Origin: Chromera velia
Taxonomy: Eukaryota > Sar > Chromeraceae
Length of the DNA stretch: 47,500 nt
Assembly (NCBI GenBank): GCA_018398765.1
Contig: JAHBMJ010005898.1
Coordinates: 1 to 47,500, forward strand
Reading direction: 5' to 3'
A program made the translations under genes and the position numbers. The stretch's first letter is position 1, and each line of letters starts with the position of its first letter. Shown here piece by piece: positions 11,604 through 25,646 of the stretch. The notes under the pieces were generated by a model. The model was not told where the DNA came from. It saw only the letters and a list, made by a program, of their open reading frames with translations, and made no database searches.

Positions 11604-11976
11604 GAGTCTGTTGTTGCAGGTGGAGAAACAACACTCGGCTGAGCAGGTCTGTACGACAGATAGACGGGTGAAAGGATAAAAGTTTTCAAGAAGGCGTCTT
11701 CATGAAAAGGTTTGCAGCTGAAAATGCTTCTCTGAGGCTATGAGCCGAGTCCTTTGCCTTTCGTAATGCTTTCCCTCTCTCTTCTTTTGAAGCTTCACGA
11801 TTGCAACACTTTGTGCATCTATCTGCCAACCTGTTTTATTAGTATTAATATTAATAAGTGACTTGACGCACGAGTTTGCATCCGTATGCATGATTTGCAG
11901 CGTGGCCAATCAACTCGCTGATCAACTCACATCGATATTCTTAATAATATTGTTGGCCCGATTTGTAGAATTGTGT
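11604..11976. other. Upstream flank of the kinase start
   Basis: The kinase frame stays open upstream of ATG 11603. Possible acceptors (CTGCTCAG, CTCATGCAG on the minus strand) mean a further 5' exon cannot be excluded. No promoter element is recognisable. Confidence 0.4.
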
Positions 11977-12672
11977 GAACGATTGAAAGAATGAATCTCA
12001 GTGCCGATCTGTTTGAACGATTGAAAGAATAAATCTCAGTGCCGATCTGTTTGAACGATTGAAAGAATGAATCTCAGTGCCGATCTGTTTAAACGATTGA
12101 AAGAATGAATCTCAGTGCCAATCTGTTTGAACGATTGAAAAAATAAATTTCAGTGCCGATCTGTTTGAACGATTGAAAGAATGAATCTCAGTGCCGATCT
12201 GTTTGAACGATTGAAAGAATGAATCTCAGTGCCGATCTGTTTAAACGATTGAAAGAATAAATCTCAGTGCCGATCTGTTTGAACGATTGAAAAAATGAAT
12301 TTCAGTGCCGATCTGTTTGAACGATTGAAAGAATGAATCTCAGTGCCGATCTGTTTGAACGATTGAAAGAATGAATCTCAGTGCCGATTTGTTTGAACGA
12401 TTGAAAGAATGAATCTCAGTGCCGATCTGTTTGAACGATTGAAAGAATGAATCTCAGTGCCGATCTGTTTGAACGATTGAAAGAATGAATCTCAATGCCG
12501 ATCTGTTTGAACGATTAAAAGAATGAATCTCAGTGCCAATCTGTTTGAACGATTGAAAGAATGAATCTCAGTGCCAATCTGTTTGAACGATTGAAAGAAT
12601 GAATCTCATTGCCGATTTATGTGAACGATTGAAAGAATGAATCTCAGTGCCGATCTGTTTGAACGATTGAAA
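11977..12672. repeat. 38-bp minisatellite, about 18 copies
   Basis: The unit begins GAACGATTGAAAGAATGAAT and ends CTCAGTGCCGATCTGTTT. About 18 consecutive copies differ by scattered single substitutions (GAATGA/GAATAA, GCCGAT/GCCAAT, TTTG/TTTA). The period is not a multiple of three, so the array is unlikely to be coding. Confidence 0.95.
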
Positions 12673-13653
12673 ACATGGAACTGCTGCCGCGCCGCTAGAC
12701 ATGGGATAAAAAAAAATTTTTTGACACAGAATTTCGCCGGCGGGGTGCATTTTGAGTTTTTTTTTTTTTTTTCAGAATTTCTTTGGAGTAAGCAATGGAG
12801 TTTTAAATTTAGAACTTTAAAGTTAGGTTGACCGGTAGTGAACTAAGTGAACTTAGCAGTGAAGTCGACAAGAAGTTAGATAAGAAGCTAGATAAGAAGT
12901 CTTAGCTTCCAGTCTTCAAGTCTGATACAACATAATTTTTAATTCAAATAACTTTAAAACTAGCTTAAAACCGCAGTTTTAACCGCTCAAAGTTTTACTA
13001 TAGTCAAAGTTCATGATCGAAGGTATGGATGTCTCAAGAGATGCATGTCTAAGCGTTCTCAGTAAAAGTTAAGTTTATGTTGAAAAAGTTTATAAAAACC
13101 TATTAAAAACTCAGAATAAAAACGTAAATTCAGAATTTGTCCTCTATAAACAATGTAGAAGAATTTGTCCTCTATAAACAATGTAGACTTTAATTAATCT
13201 ACATTTTTAAGCCTCATTTAAGGGGTTGGGGGGGATCCCGAAGGGTAAAATCATCCCACGCCTAGCCGCGCCACCGCTAGTTCTGCCGCTGCAAGTCATA
13301 TATGCTTTCATAAATGGGATTATGGGAAGGTAAACTAGAATAATGATGATGTCATCATGATGATGCAATGATGATAATAACAAATTCATGAATCAATCAA
13401 TGATTAGACTAGTGATTAGACCAATGAATGAATGAATGAATGAATCAATGAATGGCTAGATGAATGGTTCAAGGAATGGTCTGGCTGTGACAGCGTGGAG
13501 CGGACTCCGCTCTTCGGAGAATGGATATCTGCGTGCAGAGGGATTTAACCGGCTGCCTAGCCGGCTGCTTGGTTGGGCGCAGAGTCGCAGATCCTAGCGC
13601 AGATCGGCTGCTCGCTGGACTGCTTGCGCGTTTCTCCGACTGCCAGCATTCAA
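12673..13653. other. AT-rich spacer between minisatellite and uS11
   Basis: No gene is seen. It holds a 27-bp tandem duplication containing GAATTTGTCCTCTATAAACA near 13134-13188, and GATGAT and GAATGAAT short repeats at 13345-13445. It also covers the 3' flank of the uS11 gene. Confidence 0.5.
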
Positions 13654-15567
<1,914 letters not shown>

Positions 15568-16195
15568 TGAGGAGACGGCTAGAAGTCCAGCAGCCTTAAA
15601 TTGGTGGCTTTCGTCCTGAGACAAATCAGACGCGGAAAGAATCTGGACGTCAGCGACACGCACTGCAGGTGCTCAACATCATCACGGAGCATTGAAGGCT
15701 TGACTGTCACTGGAAGCTCTCCTTGCTGACAGTAGAGTAATATATACATGCAGGCAATGATGAATCGATACTCAGGCTAGCTGTAACGTCCGTCTATACG
15801 CCAAATCGCGAAACCTGCGCGCGTGCGTCAGAGCCATGCACCGTATGTATCGGTATGGACATCGCGTATCGGTTTTTTGCCTGGCTGCATGCGTTGTATG
15901 CATGCAAGCGTGGTATAGGTACCTTATTTCTTTTGGCAGACTTCTGTAAGAGTCACTTCTCAATCTACAGTTCATTTTCGGTTCCAAGAGTGAGCGCAAA
16001 GCATCATCTGTCTGTCCATTAGGCCTTAACAAGAGAAGTGAAGATACAACTGAGAAGAGAAACGATCTTAAGTTGAGACCACTCAGAAAGGGAGAGTCCA
16101 ACTGAGAAAGGAGAACGACTGCGGACTGACTGGTTTGTAAGTCTGCACGAGGACAGCTCAAACAGATCAAACAGATCAAGAGAAAATCAATCAAG
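15568..16195. other. Divergent intergenic region between uS11 and the secreted-protein gene
   Basis: The 628-bp space lies between two genes transcribed away from each other, so both promoters should be here. I see no clear TATA box. TGCATGC-type motifs occur at about 15886-15904. Confidence 0.5.
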
Positions 16196-19100
16196 ATGCA
16201 GAAGCTCTTTTGTGCCTTCGGGTTCGGGACTCTGGTCGCGTTGGGGTCCCCGGCTCCCTCCATCAACTGTCAGTCCTTCCGTTTGTCTGTCTGTCTGTCT
16301 TTCTGTCTGGCAGCTTTGACTCTTTGCAAGAAGTCTGTCATGATTAGGCAGCGAACCTTTGACATCCCTCTTTTCTCTCCTGAAGTATCTTCCTACATGC
16401 TCGTTGATCCCATGGGTCCATGCATGCATGCATGCTGTTGAGGTTTCCGTCAATGTGCATGGGCATATATGCATGCCTTCCCTCTGAATGCACGAATGCT
16501 CTTTCATGTCCATCATTTGTAAAGTTTCAGACCCGGTCTTTGGAATTCTCTGTATGCGCACGCGCGGGTGCTCTCTCTGATGCATGCAGTGACTCCGGTG
16601 ACGGCCTCTCCCGAAGAGAATCCTTGGTTCTCCGATGAACGTCAGTCAGCTAGTCAATTCAGTGTGTCAGTCTGAGAGGAAGCAGACCTTCTTCTGCACA
16701 GATTTTGTGGGCTGGACGCTCACTCTCTCTTCATCCTTCTCTTTCTCTCGGAATTGCGTGCAAAAGGCCTTTCTTCCCTTTTCTGTCTTTGCTTTTCTGC
16801 TGGCCCTCTGTATTTGCTTACTTGGGCATCTGCATTCGATGCGCGTCGTCTACTGGTGACTAAAAAAACAATTCTCAGCTGCAACAGCCTTACTTGAACA
16901 AACGCGCACTGCTCTACTTTTCCAATTGGCTGACTTGAGTCCTCTTCCCGGCTGCTCTTTGGATGCACTCTCGGTCTCTCCCAACGATTCTCGGTCTCTT
17001 TCCCAACGGAGCCCTTCCTGTGATTTTTTCCACAACGAAGCGAGACATAGGGAAGAGAACCAAACCACTGGGATGTATCAAGAAACGACAATTCTTCTCT
17101 CCTCGGAGGGTCACATGCGCACTGTTCACTTCATGTGTCATGTTGGAAAAGTGGGTGGGAGCATGAATTGGGGAGCACGTCCAACCGTTCTTCCTTCCTG
17201 TCTGCAGCCTTCGGTGCTCCCGAAAATGCTGCCAAAGACATCAACGCAGGTGTGTGCGTCAACAAAGCTCATGCTTTGCTAGGTCTGACATGATGCAAGT
17301 GCACAAGAGTCGAACGTGGACGGCTGAACGAGTGTCCAGCAATCTCCCATCCACTTTTTGGAAATTTATGTCATTTATGTTTTCTTCCATTACATATTTG
17401 CATTTCTTCTTGTACACCTCCCGATCGATTGTCACCGCATTCCTCCGGATTCGGTCTCTTCACGTCGAGTGCCTGGAGACGACAATGAAATCTTCCGATG
17501 GTCAATTGACCTCCTTTGCTCCTCTTCCCCTTCTCCTCTGCGTGTCTTCTTCCTCTTTGCAGCCGGACTAAGAGAGACAGACACCCTGGCGATGAATTCC
17601 ATGTACGGGTCCAATGCTGGGGGTAAGTCGGGTGGCCTTCGTTCTGTCACTCCGTTATGGAGTCATTCCTTTGCCATACAGAGAGATTGGCTCGTGTGTG
17701 AGCATGCATGGTTACTCATAAGCATGCGTCTTCTCTCTGTTGGGGAAGTTCACGTGTGTTTGCACCGGGTGCCTGAAAATCGGCAGATGGGGATGTGATG
17801 GTGTGAATATTGTGTGATTCCACGTCTGCACATTTGTCTTTGTATTATCTCCCCTCCCTTGAAGGCCATTTGCGGTGTTCTGATTTGGATCAATCAATCT
17901 TTCATTTGTCTGATCGATGGAGGAATGTATCCTGCCTGGCTGTCTGACTGCAGACGTCCCCATGCCTGTCGTTGGACTCTCCCAAATTCCCATTGTGGAA
18001 CCCTGTAAGTCCGTGAGGGAGGCAACACTGCAAGGGCCTGTGTGTATTTTTGTCTCTTGTTCGGTGGTGTTTGTCCCATTTGTTCCGCGAGTTTTAGCCA
18101 TCAATGACCAGAGTATCCTGGCCACCCGATAGCCACTCAACTTCTGCTCTGTAAGAAACCAGTGTGTGCAACTCTCTGCCCACACAGTGATGCACGTGTA
18201 CACACAGTACAGTCATTCAGCACGTGTGGGCATGTCCGTGTGCTCGTCCATGGCGAGAAATGAGAGCGAAGAAAAGACGATAGAGGCCGGCTGAAGCCAG
18301 AAACCCGTGCTTCTCTCCCTTCTTCGTTCATTTCCTTTTTCCATGCCTCGAGAGAAACGCTTTCGCGTACTTCCTTTCTCTTGTATGCACTTACAGCACG
18401 AATACGCATCTGTTGATTGCAGCCAAGGCCGCCAAGCCGATAAGTGGAGACGACTCGGAGCCCTCCTCAGTATCCGGACTGCAGACAGGAGATTACCCCG
18501 CATCTCCTTCTCCTACTCCTCCTCTCGCATTTCCTGGTCAGTCGCTCTTTACACTTCGCTCTTTCCCTCCTTTGTTTCTTCGTAGAGAGAGTGAACGACG
18601 AGATAGGAAAGTTGCACTTTTGCAGACTTTTTTGTGATCCTTTTCTTCTTCTTTCGAATTCCTTTCCTTCCTACGCACAGGAGGTGTATAATCAGATCCT
18701 CTTATTCCTTCCTGCATGACCAGCTTTTCTTTCTGCATGTCTTTTGCACTCTGCTTTGCATGCACTCTCCTTCCTTCCTTCCCAACAGGTTCTATCCTCT
18801 CCTCCTTCCACCCTTGACCCATGAAAGCGTCACATTAAAAATAGAAAGCATCTCTCAATCACTTAGTCAAAGAAAGGAAAGATGGATAGATAGATAGATA
18901 GATGGATGGATGGATGGATGGATGGGTGGATGGATGGATGGATGGATGGACGGATGGAGAGAGGAGTGCACCAACGAACCAAGGACAGCACGCACGTCTC
19001 AAGTGGAATGAGGTCCAGAAAACTAAGGAAACGGCAAAACCAAACGCAGACAGAGCGAAAAATGTCATGAACAAAATGAATGAATGCAGACGAGACCACT

Positions 19101-22100
19101 TCCGACAGCCAGGAGCCCAGCGGGGGTTTTCCCACCTTTCCTTCCTCCTTCCCCTCCCCCGACCTTCCTCCTGCGGTGATCACGGGAGAGGATGAGCCAG
19201 AATTCAGAATGAGTCAGTGAGGGAACAAGGGAGGGTTGAAGAGAGGGAAGGAAGGAGGGAGGGAGCAAGGGACTGACTGCCTGAGCCAGATGCATAGTGT
19301 TGAGAGTTGAAGACAGAGGCGCGCTTCCCTCTGCATACATTCTGGTGCGAGGCTTGAAGCTCGAGCATGTTTGGTTTTGAGCTAGCCTTCCTCTCGTTGC
19401 TCTTTGGTGCACGTGGAGTCAACTTGGATGAACATACGCGGTTCCTACTTGGCAGCTTTCTCGATGAGAGTCGAACAGTCATTTTGTCTTTCTTGCAGCT
19501 CAGCACCTCTTGCACCAAAATCTTTCTGCCTCACATCCTGAGTGCTTCATGAAAAAGATAAGACGAAGCGATTTTACCAACGTCCGCAACTCTCTAGAGT
19601 CCCAAAAACAAACATCTATTTACACAATGAATACCCTGTCCGCATGACTGCATACAAATCTCCCATGCAATTTTGATGCAGCCGACGACCCAGATGACGG
19701 CGGGATGTCCGTCTTTGATGTTGACAACGACCTCTTCAAGGACGAAAACACGATGCAGCAGGTGCACGTCGACAGTCTTTTGGGACCTTTGCAACAAGGT
19801 CCGTCGGCATCCTTGGGACTTCTTACTCACTCCCTTCCAAGAACATAAGCTGAGTGGAGCACACCGTCGCTTCTTCTATCCGGCTAATTGACTTTTTCTG
19901 TCTGCGCACACTACATGAACCTGCACGCATTCGTTCATCAACTGCATGTTACCCCCGCCTTTTCTCTTTTCTGCAGCTGCTGCAAGGGGCGAGTTGAACA
20001 CCCCCCCTGTCCCCACCTACACCTACCCATCCCCCTACGCTCCCGTCTACGCGATCCCTCCTGACCCCGTCTCCTACGCCCCCGATGGCACCCCCATCAC
20101 CCCCCTCTTCGACACCCCCTCCCCTCCTCCCATCACTGCCGTCTCCTCCGACACCCCCTTCCTCGACCCTGTCGGTGTCTCTGCGGGCCCCGCTGTCGTC
20201 ACCACCACCACCACCACCACAATTCCCGTCGTGCCCACTCCAACTGCACCTGCAGTGATCCCACTGTCCGGAGGACTGGAAACCGGTAAGTCAGAGTTTT
20301 TCTTTTAATATTCCTGCACGAATCCTGTACAGACCCAATTTAGAAGAACAAATTTCCACTTTTGTGGCTGTGTGCCGTGGACAAATATTTTAAAGAGCCA
20401 GTCTTTCGGGCTCTCGTCACACTTTGGTAGTCTTTTTCGTCAATCATTGGCTCCTTTGTATTTTGGCGTTGAAATTTCCTTTCACGCTGTCTGCGTTGCT
20501 ATTCCCCTTACTATTCATCAATTCATCCACACATCCATCCTCACGCTCCTTCACCCATGCATCTCTCTCTCTTTCTCTCTCTCTCTCTGTGCAGCCTTGC
20601 CCACAGCTGCAGTCCCGATCATGGCAGATCCCCTCACAGCCACCCCCACCCTGCCCTCAGCCGACTACCCCCCCATGCAGACCACCACTCTGGTCCATCC
20701 CACCCCCCTTGTTGTCACACACCCCTCACCCCCCATCTACCGCTACAAGCCTGCACGCTTCAGCACTTCCACCAAGGCCACGGCTGTCACCACAACTTCA
20801 TCCGACGGCCTATCCCACGAGGTCACAACGGTCGTGCACCAGCCTGGGGATCCGGGAGAAACCCTTCCGACCACTCACGTGATCACCAGCTCAACAGCCA
20901 AGTCCCCTATTGGCGCCGCCATCCCAGTCAACCCAACGACCACACACACGGTGGTGACTATGCCAAGTCAGTTGCCTTCTTTAAGTATCTGCGTCTGAGT
21001 GAGGGTGCTTTCGAGAAAGAGAGGCGGCCATCCCACTTTCTAGGCAAGTGATCAAGGGCATATGCAGTCACGCGGATCCTATAAAGTGTTCCTTATCGCT
21101 TTGAAGTCCCGATGAGAGTCATGTGAAGGCACGAAAAAGGAAGAGAATCTGCACCCTTCTAGTGACTCGATAAAAAACACAGTATGCACGCTTCTTCAAT
21201 TGACGGCGAATGTCAAGACACTTTGATGAGCTTTCTCGCTTGGAAACTTCCCTTGCCGCCTACTGCCAACGGCACCTGAATTTCATCCCTTCCTTCCCGC
21301 GCGTTCCTGTCCTGTTTCTCTCTCTCTCCTCTCAACAAACACCATGAGTGCAGCCACAGTGGAGCCTCCAGTCTTGAAGGTTGCCGCAGCACCTGCAGTA
21401 CACGTGTTCCACGCTCCGGGTGGGTCTGTTTGCCTCTTCTATCTTGTCGTGCTTAATTGTGCGGAAAAAGATGCCTCTCTGTCTCTCTCGGGCTTCCTTT
21501 TGTAGTTGATTGAGTTTTTTACATTCTTCTTTACGGTCTGTCACTTACATTGATTCTCTCTATTTCGTTCGGTATCTGTCCCGCATCGATCCTGAAGGCC
21601 TGCCTCTTCTTTTTCTTCTTCCTCTTTTCTTCTTCTTCTTTTTCTTCTTCTTTTTCTTCTTCTTCTTCTTGCTTATTGGTTGGCATGCATTCTTTTTGTA
21701 TTCTCAAATTGGTGCATAAGACCGTTCTGCGAAGCTGCGCTCTCTACATTCGAGCATGACTTATCCTTGTTTTCCCTCTATTGCATGTGTCTGGTGATGC
21801 AGCTTTCAGCACAACCCACTACAGTCAGTCCCGGGAGGAGTAAAAGGGGTAAAAAACACACGAAGGGTGAAAGGCTGTCCCATTTACAAGACTGAGAGAA
21901 CAGATCACCTTCTCTTTTCAGTCAGTGAGCTTCGTCCCGTATTTTTGAAATGAAGCGAGAGTCCCTGAATCCCACACACGCAAATAGAGATGCTGAATGA
22001 AGAACCACGGGGCTACAGAAAGGCAGAGACAGACTGTCTGACAGACAGACAAGGACGAAGGAGGAGTAGGGGAGTTCCGTGCATGCCACTTGAGTTTGGA

Positions 22101-23065
22101 GTGAAAAGGAGTCTATGCTTCTCTTGATCAGTCTCCCCACAAAGGCATTTGAATCCCCTGCAACGGGTGTTTTCGCCCTTTTCTACATGAGGCGAAATGT
22201 CTAGATGCATGTCATAGGCTGTCCTTGGCCATCACTGCACGATTTGCTTTTCCTTCCCTATTTGCGGTCCCGTCCTGTTCTCTGCAGTTCACAAGCACAC
22301 CTTCCACTTCAAACGTCAGTCATTCCCTAAAGCTGCGCTTCTGCTTGCCTCTCTGCCTCAATCCATCCTTCGCAAAAGTGCCTTTCTTGCGAGCTCCCAA
22401 CTGTCCTTCGTTTGAATGGATTTTTCTTCTCGGACTCTACGCATTCGATCTCCGTGGCAACGCCCACCAGAGGTGCAAAACATGAGAAGTCTGTAAGACA
22501 TTTAGACAAAACAGAATCAAGTGTCTTGCAAAAATCTTGTGTTTGCTCCCTCGCTACCTACCTTCCTTCCTTCCCTGTTTATTCATTCGTGCACCCACTC
22601 ATTTATTAACATCTATCCATTCGTTCACATCTCCGTGCAGCCCACGCCACCCTTACAAGTCCCCGGACCCCTCCTTTTTCATCTTCCTCTACTCCCTCCA
22701 CCACAGACACTCGGTTCGACACCCCCACCCGAGCCACGGCACCCTACGGCCAGACCTTTCTTCACAAACCCGTCAGAGACCTAACGTCGGCCACACCCAC
22801 AGACCTTCACGACAGTCCTGCGCACTCTGTTGCAACCGCATCAAGAAAGAGAGATGCCGGCCCCGCACCCTTCCCTTACGAATACCTAGACAAGCCTGCT
22901 TACGCCTCCTCGCCCACCCCCCTGTTGTCCAAGCGTTCTGGAGCAGAGGCGGAAAAATCTGCCGACACTTCTGCCTCTCACAGCGCCCCCACCCGCCCAC
23001 TGGACGACGTCACCCCGATGACGGACGCAGAGTTCGAGGCGATCATGAAGAACAAAAGGATGTGA
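16196..23065 (+). CDS. Secreted Pro/Thr-rich protein, 13 exons, all introns phase 1
   Basis: Family not recognised. Exons: 16196-16268, 16590-16640, 17208-17249, 17563-17622, 17954-18004, 18423-18536, 19682-19798, 19977-20285, 20595-20966, 21354-21419, 21803-21823, 22288-22314 and 22641-23065. Every internal exon is a multiple of three and every intron is phase 1, giving 576 codons with the stop. The N-terminus ([20 protein letters not shown]) is a signal peptide, followed by an NLT sequon. Later come an acidic segment ([19 protein letters not shown]), Pro/Thr/Tyr-rich low complexity ([15 protein letters not shown], a poly-Thr run, [11 protein letters not shown]) and an acidic C-terminus ending [11 protein letters not shown]. 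Composition suggests an extracellular, wall or mucin-like O-glycosylated protein, which is inference. Donors are GTCAGT (six), GTAAGT, GTGTGT, GTCCGT or GTGGGT. The 21- and 27-nt exons are least certain. Confidence 0.75.
18884..18958. repeat. GATA/GATG microsatellite in an intron of the secreted-protein gene
   Basis: (GATA)n passes into (GATG)n with single substitutions. It lies in the longest intron of this gene (18537-19681). Confidence 0.9.
21606..21672. repeat. TTC-rich microsatellite in an intron
   Basis: A (TTC)n tract with TTTTTC interruptions lies between the exons at 21354 and 21803. Confidence 0.85.
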
Positions 23066-23764
23066 AAAGGGGAAGAGGTGGAGAAGAAGGAGAAACATCG
23101 AAATTGAAAATAAAAACAAAATTGAAACATCGTACTGAGAAAGAAGGTGGCGGCGACGAAAGAATGTCTCGCAGCGGGACATCCATACTACACAAACATC
23201 AGGAAGCTGTTCTCATCCCGGCCCCTCTCGAAAAAGTTGTTTTGAGATCGTTTTCACAATGATCTGCCCATCGTTGAAAAAAACATGAAAGAAGTCGAAG
23301 CAACCACAGAATTGGTACACTTGCCAAGACGACACTATAAACACATCAGAAGACTATGTTTCTGTAAAAAAGACTTGTAAAACGAAAGATTAAGAGTTCG
23401 CTTGCAACTTCCAAGTTAATGGCCTAAAAAAGAAGACCCCCAACAGAAAAGCTGAGACGATGTACTTAGAATCGTGGGAAATCATTTAAAGACAGCGGAA
23501 TAAGGGTCTACGCATAGACTTGGACTCCGCTTCACAATTTCAAAATGAAATTTAATAACTTCAAAATATATAAAGACCTGTATTACCACCGGTATAACAT
23601 ATTTCTTAGCATTATTTAAACTCGTCTACAAGCCTTTAAGTCCCTTATAGTATTTTTCCCTATTAATTCGAATCTCTAAACGCAAGCTAGTAACATATTC
23701 CATTCCTGGACCATTTATGACGTCAATAATTATGATTTAAACCATAATGAATTAAACGCTCATT
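23066..23764. other. 3' flank of the secreted-protein gene and AT-rich spacer
   Basis: The first about 300 bases are probably 3' UTR, A-rich on the + strand. The rest is AT-rich, with no gene visible. Confidence 0.5.
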
Positions 23765-24778
23765 GTGGTTCCGCAAGAAGTGGACGACATGCTCCTCAGC
23801 CCAGAAGAGTTCCAAGATGTCTTTACACTGCGCTACCAATTCAAGGCGCAGGGAAACAAGAGGAATTGCGAGGGGTGTGGGGGCAGCTGGGGGCTGCAGC
23901 ACGCTCTCAACTGCAAGAGAGCGGAACATTTCAGGAGGAGACACAATGAGGTCCAGAACGAGGTAAACCAGGCATGCTGTGACCTTGCAGAGCTGGCGTT
24001 CGCGTTGACAGTACTAGCCGCAGTAGGGAGGGAGGAGCCAGTAGTGATGGCAGAGGGAGAGGTGCTGGGCCTACCGGCCCTCTACGGAGACTTTTCAGTG
24101 CAAGGCAGAGGCAAACAATCCTAGACACAAGGGTAGTTAACACCCAAGCCGCCTCCTATGCACAGGGTGACTGGCTGAAAGTTCTTACCCGGTCAGCCAC
24201 TCTGGCATAGGGAAAAAGGAGCAATATGCCGAGCCATACAGGGACAAGGGGTACAATTTTATATGATTTCATGTCCTTCGTCAGCAGTGTAGATAGGGCC
24301 CTCGAAAAGGATGCCGAGATGTTCCTAAAGAAGGTGGTGCTACACAGTTACTTTAAGAGTTACCGCCAAAACGTACAGTGTTGTTTAAAGTGTTGTTTGA
24401 TTATAAAGTTTGTGCAATATGTATTTTTTAAAAAGATAAGTGCCTAATTAGTCTATTTAGGTTGTGTTACACCAATTTAACTGTAATTTTAACAGTCAAA
24501 CAACACTGTACGTTTTGGTGGTAACTCTTAAAACAACTGTGTAGGTGGCGCATCATGTGAGTCTCAAGTAGAATAGGACATACGGGCAGGTGTGCGCATA
24601 CATGAGGGCAAGAATGCAAATAGCACACCACAAAGCAGCCAGCGGATGCTTGCAAAGCACCAGGGGAGAGGTGCGAAGAGTGAGCATCGAGGGAGGGGCA
24701 GCGGCAGCCAGGCAGCGGCAGCACTCGGATAGACGGAGTGATGATCAACCAAGCCTAACGGATAAAGCAAGGTCGTAG
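23765..24778 (+). mobile_element. LINE (non-LTR retrotransposon) 3' remnant
   Basis: Three segments in order match the region after the reverse transcriptase in protist non-LTR elements. First, 23765-24124 encodes LSPEEFQDVFTLRYQFKAQ and a CxxC-x7-H-x3-C knuckle (NCEGCGGSWGLQHALNCKR) followed by RRRHNEVQNEV. Second, about 24240-24337 encodes FMSFVSSVDRALEKDAEMFL. Third, about 24560-24775 encodes RTYGQVCAYMRARMQIAHHK and a Cys/Leu/Arg segment, ending in a stop. The second segment resembles the FTPFVVSVDG..G.EA..FLKR motif and the third the RARL...A..CLRGSR motif of such elements. Stops separate the segments and the catalytic RT domain is absent, so this is a dead 5'-truncated copy. It is split by a separate insertion at 24340-24544. 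Confidence 0.75.
24340..24544. mobile_element. 205-bp terminal-inverted-repeat insertion within the LINE remnant
   Basis: The left end CTACACAGTTACTTTAAGAG is mirrored by the right end CTCTTAAAACAACTGTGTAG. The inverted arms run about 47 bases each (24340-24386 and 24498-24544) with few mismatches. They share AGAGTTACC, CAAAACGTACAGTGTTGTTT and the terminal CTACACAGTT. The AT-rich loop has no coding capacity. Flanks GTGGTG (left) and GTGGCG (right) may be a decayed target-site duplication. It separates two LINE motifs that are normally adjacent, so it inserted after the LINE did. It is MITE-like; the superfamily is not assigned. Confidence 0.75.
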
Positions 24779-25646
24779 AAAGACATGGAGAGATATGGAG
24801 AGCTCATAGGTGGTTCAGGTCGAATTTAATAGGTTGCATAGATTTCAAATTATTTTGACATGAAGAGTTATGCTGATATGTTATTTTAAAAAATATTTTT
24901 AAAAAAACAAATTAAACACTATAGTTTATACAATTGTTTACACATTTTTGAATATTAATCAAAATCAAACTTGCATAAAATTGTATTTTTGAATCAAACC
25001 TGCATTTTTGAATCAAACGTAGTCCAGATTTCTTAAATAAAATTTCTTAGTAAAATTTTTTAATATAATATTTCTCTAGATATTTCTGACATATTTCTAA
25101 CATTTTTTAACTTTTTTGTAGAGTAGTAGTAGAAGAATTCACATCATATAAATGCTAGACATAAATATGATTTAGATTTATATGCATGCAAGAAAATCGT
25201 ACGTTATCACATTGATGAGCTAGTGGCTATCTGAATTTACCTTCAATCAGTGAATCAGCTGCATGTTTGTTGGCCTTCTAAACTGCCCTCCATCTTTCTT
25301 TCTCTCCTTTCTTCTTCCTCCGCTCCCTTTTTCTTCGCTGATCCACCGTCGAGAGACATTGTTACAATAAACGACAGAGGTCTTCGTCTCTCTACGGGAT
25401 GATCCGAGGCGAGCTAGGATTTCTGACACACCGATTGTAAAATGCTCAAAAGCTAAAGTGTCAGTGATGTCTGACAGAGTGACTAGGGGCTGCACAGAGA
25501 CATTGCCTGGGCAGTTGTATATCTGTCTCTCTCTACCTTTCTTCCTCTGTATTTGCATGAGCGGACGGCGTCTCTTCTCGTTTTATCTTTCCATCCATCA
25601 AGCCATCTGTTGTCTAGTCAACGAGGCAGCTTTCAGAGCTGCACCC
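24779..25646. other. AT-rich spacer and 3' flank of the RGG-protein gene
   Basis: 24780-25240 is strongly AT-rich without a gene. 25250-25646 is less AT-rich and is probably 3' UTR of the minus-strand gene ending at 25647. Open frames here have no support. Confidence 0.5.

Noticed and set aside
19500-19548. Possible extra exon of the secreted-protein gene after TTTCTTGCAG
   Set aside because: No donor of the required phase follows before stop codons. The chain is complete and in phase without it.
25247-25558. 103-codon minus frame downstream of the RGG gene
   Set aside because: It lies after the stop of that gene and is more simply its 3' UTR.
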